Source of the DNA: Allium sativum
Lineage: Eukaryota; Streptophyta; Magnoliopsida; Asparagales; Amaryllidaceae
Reading direction: 5' to 3'
DNA length: 64,000 nucleotides
NCBI GenBank assembly: GCA_030737875.1
Contig: CM060910.1
Coordinates: 250,884,427-250,948,426, forward strand
Shown here: positions 54,854-64,000 of the stretch, one piece after another
Position numbering within the stretch: position 1 is the stretch's first letter
Layout: each line of letters starts with the position of its first letter
The notes under the pieces: model-generated
Seen by the model: only the letters and a program-made list of their open reading frames with translations
Told to the model about the DNA's origin: nothing
Database searches by the model: none
Translations under genes and position numbers: made by a program

Positions 54854-55980
54854 GGGTTTGTCGTGAATGGTGTCTTAAATAACACTGTTCTTAAACCCCA
54901 TAAGAAAAGAATAAATCTTTTAATTAAGGTTATTAGTGTTTCCAATTATATTTAGTAACTGGAATAAAATGAAATATGAATTGGGTTTATCATGAACTGT
55001 GTTTTTAATGACATTCGTTCTTTAACCCAATTAACAGTGAAGTTATGATTTGGAATGTATAAATCTTTTATTAAGATTTAATGGGAATTTTCCAAAGTAA
55101 AGTTTTCCAACTTAATATATTGGAATTGAAGAGAATTCGATTTAATGATAATCGAGATGAGCTTCTGTAAAAGAAGACCGTTATTATATATGGAATTTAT
55201 AAGGCTTTGCCGTTATTCCATTTATATTATTAGTCTGATATGGAAATTTATATCGATTATATATTGATTTGATTTCTATGAAAATTCCATATTTAATGGA
55301 AGATGATTTTGGATTTATCATGAACTGTGTTTTTAACGACATTCGTTCTTTAACCCAATTAATAGTGAAGTTATGATTTGGAATGTATAAATCTTTTATT
55401 AAAATTTAATGGGAATTTTCCAAAGTAAAGTTTTCCAATTTAATATATTGGAATTGAAGAGAATTCAATTTAATGATAATCGAGATGAGCTTCCGTAAAA
55501 GAAGACCGTTATTCCATTTATATTATTAATATGATACGGAAATTTATATCGATTATATATTGATTTGATTTTTGTGAAAATTCCATATTTAATGGAAGAT
55601 GATTTTGGGTTTATTGTGAACTGTGTTTTTAACGACATTCGTTCTTTAACCCAATTAACAGTGAAGTTATGATTTGGAATGTATAAATCTTTTATTAAGA
55701 TTTAATGGGAATTTTCCAAAGTAAAGTTTTCCAATTTAATATATTGGAATTGAAGAGAATTCGATTTAATGATAATTACGATGAGCTTCTGTAAAAGAAG
55801 ACCGTTATTATATATGGAATTTAAAAGGCTTTGTCGTTATTCCATTTGTATTATTAGTCTGATACGGAAATTTATATTGATTATATATTGATTTGATTTC
55901 TGTGAAAATTCCATATTTAATGGAAGATGATTTTGGGTTTATCGTGAATTATGTTTTAAATGACATTGGTTCTTTAACCC
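54854..55980 (+). repeat. Five GGGTTT…AACCC stem-loops and about 330-bp tandem repeats in LTR C'
   Basis: Stem-loops at 54854-54898, 54983-55028, 55311-55356, 55607-55652 and 55935-55980. The last four mark the starts of tandem units of about 328, 296 and 328 bases. The middle unit lacks about 30 bases around 55505. Confidence 0.85.
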
Positions 55981-57924
55981 ATTTAAAGACAAGATTAATT
56001 TCTTAAAGTTGAATAATCATAAAGTAATGATTTTTGATATTAAAACCAAATTGGAGTTTTAATGAATTTTTGAAAAGAAGATATAAAGAATACATTTAAA
56101 AGAATTTGTCCTTAATAAAATTAAGGGGAACCTTTCCCTAATAATGTGAATATTTATTTAAAAGAATATTTTGAATTGAAATGAGGCGTATGATGTATTT
56201 CTATAACACTTAATTATTGATTATAAAATATGCGAGTTATTCGGAGAGACCGGGTTTAACCCATTCTGAATAATTACTACAATGATTAAAAGTCGAAGAT
56301 GAAAACGATGGTTGAAGACCGGAGGTCTTCACATTGTTTGGATGATTATTGATGTCTTGATTGGGAGGCATCCCAAGACAAGGTAATAAGTGGTGATCGT
56401 CCAGACGTACTTGGAGATCGACCTGATATGCGAGCACCTCACTCTTGTATTGGACATATGGGACGAGGAATAAGGTGTCTCTGGTTTCATTCAGACCCAG
56501 AACGGATTTGTAAATGGATGGTATGTCTGACGTTGTATTCCTTTATGATATATTAGTTGATCTCTGCTAAGTATATATCTGTTGGTGGCGGAGAATTTAT
56601 TCTCTTGCATAACACCCTTCTCTGAGACATACGAGCTTAGAGGTTGTATATTGGCAGTAATCAATGGTATGGTATGGATTGACAACGTGGCATGCTAAGA
56701 TGCAATTGATCAAGGCTTTTGTTGAAAAGCAGAGTTTTGTGGTTGATGATCAAAGAACAACCCATTTTAGGCATAACTTTGTGTAGCGTAACTTCGCGAG
56801 CCTCACACCCCGGTATGAACCAGAAACGGGAGTAAGGACTGCAGGGAGGACATACGTTTCTTTCTAGCTAGAAGTGATGTCAGGGTTTTACATGCCCAGG
56901 CATTTTTACTTACGTGGATGATGGAATGAGGCGCCCCGGTTATTTGAGTCCCTAATGGCCCTATTTACGCCCCATAGAGCGGGGAAACGTATTGTTTAGG
57001 TATAACTAATCCACTAACATATTTGTGGACCGGCCCTGAAGATCCAAGGGTCAGTTGCGGCTGATCCTGAGGCTCGGGCTAGAGAGTCTCGAATTCGGTA
57101 AGGACTATCTTTTGCCTTGGGTCATGATGGAAATCCAACTTCCAATACGATACCATACGGTTTTGATTATATTACTAGTATGGCGACATAGTATATGGTA
57201 GCTATGCCGTCTATGATTGATACTTTATGATTGAAATGTTTTTGAAACATTTATACACTAATAATAATATCAAATCCATTTTATCGTATCATGCATTTTT
57301 GACCATTATAAGGTAAAACTCTATCCTACGGTTTGCGTTGCATTGTGTGATGGGACTTGAGTCTTATAATGGTTTCATTTTTCTAAAAAGCATTGTGTTG
57401 TTTAACGATTTACTTTATTTATGCATTGGCAATCCAGCAGAGTAAACCCGTTCCGCGTTAGAGGCGTGGTCCTGTGATTAGCCTTCTTATTAGATAAGTT
57501 AAGTAAAGATTTCTCATACCAATCCCATGACGGACCTGTAGTTTGTTTCACTTTGCAAACTCGGGTGCCCTCTTTCCACACGAGTAGTCGAGTAGCTTAT
57601 TTTGCAGATATATTGAGCAGTATTCTGGATCGAAGCTCAAAGCTGTGTCCAGAGCATGATAGCCTTCCACTGTATTAGTTTATTTGTTTTTCGCTGCTTT
57701 GTATTATATATATTGTAAATTAATCTTCCATTGTATTATTATTTATTCGATGTACTCTGATATTATGTACTCTGATGTAACATTATTATAGAGTTTATAA
57801 AAGTCTTCTATTATTTGTTCTGATGTGTTGTATGCCCAAAGTTAGAGTATTCGGATTTTGAATGGTCTTGGTCGATTTTTCGATCGATTAGGTCCGAGCA
57901 AAAGTTGGGTCATTACAGGAAGAA

Positions 57925-59065
57925 TGTAACAACCCAATGTTTGACAATAGGAGTTAATTATTAGCATTTCAAAAATAGGAATTTCTGCAAACTATGGAAT
58001 TTGACGAAACTTTAATCGATGCGTTCGTCTCGGAATTCTAGTCAACTTTTATGTTTGGAGTTTCACAAATGGAAGAAAAGTTACGAACAAAATACAATAA
58101 TGGACGGAAAATAAATAAATCATAATATAAATATATATTATACCATATTTAACCACCCTCACTGGGCAGTTGGCGACCTAAGCGGTCGACCCTAGTGGTC
58201 GACCTACTGGCCGCCAGAATGCCAGTGACGGATAAGGTTAAGTTTGTATTATATTATCAAACATATGGATGGATATTAATTTAAATAAATCTAACGATTC
58301 ATGGCAAATTTCACTCCTATAAATAAAGGGGTAAGACCTCATTCTTTTCCGCACAAATCTGTAGGCAGCAGCGAAGCTCTACCATATCCCTTTCTCTTCC
58401 AATCAAATTTCCTAACTAAAAATATATTTATATATAATTAATCAAATATAAATCACATAGATTTGTAAGGGATTATCATATTCAAATGGAAAAGGGTGTA
58501 AATTGACGGCTAAACTACTCTACATCAAATTATCCCCTCTCTTCCTATTTTCTTGCAAATCTACAGATATAAAAGTACCGTTTTCATAATAATTGTAGAC
58601 TGTAAGAATTTGAGAATTGTGGGCCTAAAAGATTGTCCAGATTTTAGATTTGGATGCTTTCAGGTGAGTGGGAAATTTATTTATAAAGTTATAATAGCCT
58701 GTTTTTCTCGTTTGAATTAGATCTCAAAATATATGCCTATTATCATCAGATCTGTTCATAATATAATTGAATTTGAATTGGCATTTATCAGATCTGCTAA
58801 TATTGTCAAAACTTGGAAATTGTGAACTGTGGTTAGGAATAATATTAATTTTAGGTTTACTTAAATTATTTATACATATTTCCTACAATTATGTTGGATA
58901 ATATATTGTAGTTTCTTGTAAAACACTGAAGATTTAACACTGTTTAGATGTAGTTTTCTTCCAAATCTCTAGTGACAGCGTAAATCAATGAAGCATGTGA
59001 TTGTAATTTAAAAGACATATGCCTATTTGTGTTAAGTGTTGTTGGGGTTTTGGTTTAGTTGTTGT
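57925..59065 (+). repeat. Element D 3' LTR, first 1.14 kb
   Basis: It starts TGTAACAACCC and matches 40037-41245: box 58021-58033, GTCGAC motifs 58180-58206, TATA 58318-58324, and a consensus donor CAG|GTGAGT at 58664. The similarity stops at GGTTTTGGTTTAGTTG. Confidence 0.78.
58664..58669 (+). other. Splice-donor-like site, element D LTR
   Basis: CAG|GTGAGTGG about 346 bases after the TATA box, aligned with AA|GTGAGTGG at 40791 in the 5' LTR. Confidence 0.35.
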
Positions 59066-60690
59066 AAATATGTCGTTTTTCCTCTTTTTGAACAAAAAGA
59101 CATTATTTTGAATTCACAAGAATATGACAAAAAGATTGAAAAAGGGAAAAGTAGTGTAAATTAACGCATAAATATAACAATACATATTTGTGCATAGTTT
59201 GCATCAACTATTCCAAAATATACATAAACATATATATATATATATATATATATATTTCTTATGGTTTGAAATATGTCTATTCCAATAATCTAGCATAATT
59301 TACAATAACTATAGCTATCTTTCTTTTTTTAAGATTTCGAACCTAAATCATAGCTATTTACTTGCATAATGAAATTTTGGAAAGGTTTTAAGATATTTGG
59401 AGAATTTATATACTTAATCTACAAGTAAAGCCTACATCTTAAGTCTTTATAAACAAAAACATATTTAGGTTTTCAAAATTTTCCATACTTGATTGATCAT
59501 CCATAATCTTTTATTCAAAATGAATTAAGTAATCAATTAAATTAATTATTTCACTTCCCTTCAGTATTTTTACATATAGCCAACTTAATTGGTTGATTAA
59601 GTTTATTGTTAATTTGTTTCTTTATATACTTGATAATGAATATTTTGAATCGTGCAAATGTAACACACATACACACACAAAGGGAGAAATATACAAACTG
59701 TACCCACACATAATTTACACTGTAAAACATTCCACGATTATTTAACTCATTTTTGAATATAAAGAAAGAAAATATTATGGAGGATCAATCAAGTATGGAA
59801 AATTTTGAAAACCTAAATCATAGTTATTTACTTAAATAATGAAATTTTGGAAAGGTTTTAAGATATTTGGATAATTTATATACTTAATCTACAAGTAAAG
59901 CCTACATCTTAGGTCTTTATAAGCAAATAGTTCATCTTCATATCAACAGGGGAGAACCTACCATTATCCTATACTTTAATATAACATTAACTCTACAATT
60001 AAATCAAATTAGCAGTTTTTACTTTAGTTAAGCATTTAAAGAAACTGATTATTCTAATTGAATGGATCAAGATAAATCTATATAACAAAGTTTTTGAATT
60101 GGAAAAATCAATATTTATATTTAACTTTTTCGCCATTTTTATTTGTCCATATTAACTCATGTCTACAACATTTTCACTTACAACCAACTGTACTTCTAAT
60201 TTCCTAACAACAAAATTGCATGGGATTATTTTAAAGGATGGTTGATTAAATTTTAAAGAAAACATGTATATATAATTAAAAGTAACTATACTGCTAATTA
60301 TTACATGATTGACACATTTAATGTGGATACTCTAGACCAAAATGTTTCTAGAAAAAGCAAAACACTTAATTAACTTCATGCTGTATCTGTCACCATTAGG
60401 AAAATACATGCAAGCATGAATACCTTTTTTGCTTTTTCCCTGATTTATTCTATGCGATTAGAAAAAACATAGCACTTCGAAAGGTACTAACCTCTGGTCA
60501 TTGCTGCAACATCACCAGTGTTTATTTTCAAGTTTCGAAAGTGAGATGATATATGGTACCAATCGAGAGACGTTGAGTTATATTTGAAGCTATTTTGAAA
60601 ATATTTAAGAAATATATAAAATATATATAACCAGATTTTTTTTAATATATTTATTTATTTAATTAATTATTAATGTTATTATATTTCCCT
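59066..60690. other. AT-rich DNA of unknown origin
   Basis: No coding sequence is seen. It includes an (AT)n run (59229-59255) and the repeat structure at 59337-59930. The rest shows nothing recognisable. Confidence 0.4.
59337..59930. repeat. Inverted repeat flanked by direct repeats
   Basis: Inverted arms 59467-59507 (AGGTTTTCAAAATTTTCCAT…) and 59774-59814 match over about 41 bases with one difference. Weaker pairing extends inward to about 75 bases. Outside them, about 115-120 bases are directly repeated (59337-59456 and 59808-59927, word GAAATTTTGGAAAGGTTTTA). It could be a MITE-like insertion with a duplicated flank. Confidence 0.7.
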
Positions 60691-60698
60691 GTCCCGTT

Positions 60699-60734
60699 CC
60701 TTTTCGGGGACGAAAAGGTTTGAGTAGGATAGCT
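60699..60734 (+). other. Polypurine-tract region of another element
   Basis: Perfect hairpin CCTTTTCG-GGGA-CGAAAAGG (60699-60718) followed by GAGTAGGATAGCT and then an LTR start at 60735, mirroring the family A and D junctions. Confidence 0.6.
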
Positions 60735-62650
60735 TGTAACAACCTAATTTTAACAATTTTAAACAGATTGTATTTAACTAAAATTTTACTTAAGAATACA
60801 TTTTTAATTTATTTTGAATCTTTGGAAATGTGTGTATTTGATTTTTGAATATAAAATAAACATGTACATCTATTTTGAATAACAAAATCAGATCGATCGT
60901 TATTTCAGAACTTATTTGTTTTTGACACTAACACGAAATCTATTAATACTGAAAAATAGATTCTTAAAACATAATATTTTTATATAAAATTGATCAAGTA
61001 AATTTTATAATGAAAACAAAACTTGTTAATGATTGGTCAATCTACTTGCTCGTTGTGATTAGTCGTTGTCATGTCTTACTTGATTGGCTCATGTCGAGCC
61101 AAGACAGTCACTGTTTTGCTGCCATGAACTTGAACTTGCTGACATGACCTTAACCGCTATGTTCGCTGCACTATCATTAGATACCATCAGCAGATTCATG
61201 CTATACTTATGGCACTTTTTTTGTGCACTTGTGTTGCATCGTTTCTCCATAGCTGGTTGTGCTTGGGTTGTTGATCGTCATTGCTTGGATTGGGTTGAGT
61301 TGATTCACTGTCGTGCTTGTTCAAATACCGTTGTGTTTGTGGTATCCATGTTATGTCCATTCATTGTTGTCGTCTTCATCATTCAATGAAAGGTGAGTTT
61401 ATCTCGTACTTGACTAACATACTTGTGAACGTAAATTCCATATATCTGAAATACTATTTAATATTTAGGATTTCTTGTAGTAAATCATATTATATGATAT
61501 TTATATTGTGCATGTATGACACACCTTTATGATACGCGATATATGACACACCTTTATGATACGCGATATATGACACGAAATGTGCAAAAGTGGCATGTGT
61601 TATGATATGTAAATGTTTTGACTTGTTATGTTGTTTATATTATTCTCACATCGCAAGTTTCTAGTGGGTTGAAATGATACACACTCAGACCACTGTGTAA
61701 ATTTAGGAAATGAAACTGAATCAATTTGGGATGCGGGTTGAAATGATACATACACAGGAATCGAAATTTAATCATGGATTGAAATGATACATTTCTGTAT
61801 TACATGGCCAAGGTGGAAAATTATATATGGACACCGTTAGTCAATTTCGAAAAGTATTTTTCTAAATTATAAATATATTTTGATTTTATAAAGTCATTTT
61901 ACAATATTATTAATTATAATATTATTTTTCAAATTTAAGTAACTTAAATATTCTATAAGTAATTTAGTAAATCTTTCACTTTAATTTAATATTATTTAAA
62001 GTTTTAAACGTAATATAAATATAGATTTTTTTAATACTTTAAAATTAAAAATGGTTTGTAGAGAAGTTAGAAATGTAACTGTAATTTAATTTGTTTAAAT
62101 GACTTGATTGGAATGAAATTTATCAAATTAAGTTAAACCGATTTTTGTCGTGATTTAAAAACTAATGAAATGGATTTTATAGAAATTGGTTATGATTATG
62201 AAAATTAATAAATTGACTTGATAACAATTTATTAAGTAAATGCTGGAATCTAAATACAATTGAATATTTAGAATTGAGTAAATCTAAAAATATAGATTTA
62301 GTTAGTATGAAATCAAAAATATGTGATTCATAGGTAAATTTGAAATGAATTGGAAGAACTGGATTTAAGTAATAAAATTGAAACCCTAGCTTGAATACTG
62401 GTTTGAAATGAATTGGAAGGAATTGATGTAAGTTATAAAACTGAAACCTGACTTGAATACTATTTTGAAATGAATTACAATTAAAATATATGGTTTAAGG
62501 TTGAAATTGATTTAGATTGAATTTTGATATCTGAACTGATAATTAAGTTAAACCTTGGAAAGACAAATATATGATTTGGATTGGAGTATAATTTAAAACT
62601 AGATTATTTTAAACTAGTATTGTTTTATATTAAACTATTCTAGACTATTT
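60735..62650 (+). repeat. LTR-like DNA starting TGTAACAACC (boundary uncertain)
   Basis: Begins TGTAACAACCTAATTTTAAC after a polypurine-tract-like region. It contains 26-base repeats ATGACACACCTTTATGATAC (about 61516-61575) and three GGTTGAAATGATACA words (61677, 61737, 61778). The LTR end was not found. Plus-strand frames such as 61084-61389 show no family match. Confidence 0.45.
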
Positions 62651-63123
62651 TATATAACTAATTTTTTTAAGAAGAGCTAAGCCGATTTTTATTGTGGATG
62701 CAACCACTTTCGTTATATAACATATAATGAATACAAGAAAGTAATGAAGCTAGACAATTTTCCTAACTAATACAAGGCTGGTTTTAAGTCCCAATACACA
62801 CAAAAATACAGGAATGAAGCAGAGTGCTTCAGCTACTAAAAACGTAATTAATCTCCAACAAAGGAGGGACAACTTGAGTCATCACTAGATCCAATAACAT
62901 TGACATACTAAGAAAATAGTACGGCAACGCTTGGAATAAAACACAGGATAGGAGTTGGAAAACGAAATTCGACATCCCGATCCCACGTAGTATCATAGAA
63001 TAGAGCCATAAATCATCTGACCTTGCTCACCATCCTCTATGAGCTCAAACCCGTTTCCCACGATTTGGTATGTCAACCTTCTAAAGTCTATTGGGAATGT
63101 GAATTAAGGATCTTAAGGCAAAC
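62651..63123 (-). other. Possible LINE 3' tail
   Basis: Near 62670-62710 the minus strand has GGTTGCATCCACAATAAAAA, reminiscent of the GGTGCATCC tail of the other LINE. No RT motif is readable, so this is weakly supported. Confidence 0.25.
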
Positions 63124-64000
63124 TAGACACTAAAAGGGGGTGAGTAGTGTCTTATGTATTTATTAGTTTCTTGAAATCTTTTGGGATTTATCAGAATGGT
63201 ACGCAAATCACATATATCAATGACACCAGAATCAATCAAAGATGCATAAAATGAAAATAAAAAGCTGTAAAATGAAAGTACACACCGGGATTTTATACTG
63301 GTTCAGAGTTACTCTACATCCAGTCCCATACAACATTGAGTTGATGTGGATTTCTATTCAACTAATATCCAATATTACACTCCTTGATTTTAGGGCTACA
63401 AGGTAACACCCCAACTAATTTTCGAAGTACAGAGAGACTCAGCTCATTTCCAGGCCATAACCAACATCTAATTGATTTCTGGGCTACAATCGCATCCAAC
63501 GATTTCCGGGGTACAACCACATATTTTCTCAGTATTAGTTTTGAAGTATTGACTCGATAGAACTTGATCTCACTATCTTTGATAACAAATAGCCTATAAC
63601 TCTGGAGTAGCACTTGAAATTCAGAGAGAGATTGATGTAGAATTGAAAGAGAAAGAGACTGATATAATTCTAACGAAAATCGGTAGAGTATAAGTATATA
63701 TTTTAAGCATTTAAGAAGAATAATGGTAAGGAGATAAAGGAAGAAGAAGAAGATGATGATGATTAGTTATTAAAAAATGTGAAATCTGAAGCCTACTTAT
63801 AGTTTTCAATAGCTGCAACCATTCATAAATGTTTTGAATTCAAAAGGCACAAGTTTTCGAAATTTAAAATATAACCAATGACACGTATGTTGACATATCA
63901 CTTTATGTATGTCAACATACTATAGTGTATATTCAATAATAAATTCTTAAATTAAAGCAAATAATGATTAAATAAATTATGGTGATTTCTAAGTTAATAC
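63124..64000 (-). repeat. Copia-type LTR fragment, runs out of the window
   Basis: The order CTAAAAGGGGGTGAGTAG, AT-rich stretch, then CACACCGGGATTTTATACTGG resembles the minus-strand end of copia LTRs. The copia LTR at 24686 has CCTAGAGGGGAGGTAAATAG, then CACACACAGAGATACCTAGC. The terminal TG/CA is not preserved. Confidence 0.4.

Larger units (their letters stand above)
50321..57917 (+). mobile_element. Solo LTR C' (7597 bp) inserted in element D's polypurine tract
   Basis: It starts TGTAACAACCCGG and ends GGGTCATTACA; flanks GAAAG and GGAAG form a 4/5 target duplication. Order inside: start block with GCGCGGCAGTTCGA (50485), TATA 51229-51235, AT-rich minisatellite 51985-53525, GC block GAACGCGCCGCGC (54396), GGGTTT…AACCC stem-loops, three tandem copies of about 290-330 bases (54983-55980), palindrome GTTATTC…GAATAA (56236-56273), and the C-type end. 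No coding frame or second LTR is seen. It is one of the longest LTR-like units I would expect in a plant. Confidence 0.8.

Noticed and set aside
54983..55980. Second LTR pair inside C'
   Set aside because: The units of about 300-330 bases are tandem, lack TG…CA ends and have no PBS or polypurine tract.
61084..61389. 101-residue plus-strand frame as a host gene
   Set aside because: No recognisable motif, no supporting exon structure, and it lies within LTR-like DNA.

Overview
The window looks like repeat-dense intergenic DNA from a flowering plant, probably a eudicot. It is AT-rich, has LTR retrotransposons primed by initiator-Met tRNA, a Sirevirus-like Ty1/copia element, a plant-type L1 LINE and a 'putative plant transposon protein' relic. 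I found no host gene, rRNA, tRNA or CRISPR array. Nearly every base belongs to nested, decayed retroelements. No element has a complete gag-pol, so all visible ones are non-autonomous or dead.

Layout. (1) 1-21404, minus strand: a tandem LTR-internal-LTR-internal-LTR array of one Ty3/gypsy chromovirus-like family (family A). Its LTRs are 1-413 (cut by the window), 3636-7726 and 17286-21404. Both internal regions lack the same central block (most of RT, RNase H and the integrase core). The second is interrupted by a 6.3-kb solo LTR (family C, 9111-15431, target duplication GATAT). (2) 21405-23740: unassigned DNA. (3) 23740-24685 and 34979-35555, minus: two halves of a LINE split by a 10.3-kb Ty1/copia element (24686-34978, minus). 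That element has both LTRs, a PBS, several polypurine tracts and a broken gag, but no pol. (4) 35556-37545, minus: a decayed LTR related to family A. (5) 37546-39908: the end of a plus-strand LTR with its PBS, some internal DNA, and a family C LTR end. (6) 40037-59065, plus: remains of element D, with matching LTR parts at 40037-41245 and 57925-59065. Inside lie a broken plant-transposon-protein reading frame split by solo LTR E (42130-44775), solo LTR B (45989-49677, target duplication GACAA), and a 7.6-kb solo LTR C' (50321-57917) that landed in D's polypurine tract. (7) 59066-60690: AT-rich DNA with an inverted repeat. (8) 60699 to about 62650: a polypurine-tract/LTR-start junction and LTR-like DNA. 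(9) 62650-64000: a possible LINE tail and a copia-type LTR piece.

The most interesting signal is non-coding. LTRs that are otherwise strongly diverged (A, B, E and partly D) share one ordered set of short elements. A GCGTTCGTCTCGG box lies 92-98 bases from the LTR start. A cluster of GGTCGACC palindromes lies upstream of the TATA box. A splice-donor-like site lies about 225-345 bases after the TATA box. A pair of tandem, roughly 90-base stem-loop modules shows compensatory base changes between families. A CAGAC-loop-GTCTG hairpin, a C-run and a CCGCTG box lie near the LTR end. A second, different set of recurrent stem-loops marks the very long family C LTRs. These could be RNA structures or protein-binding sites used by a group of retroelements that persist without coding capacity.
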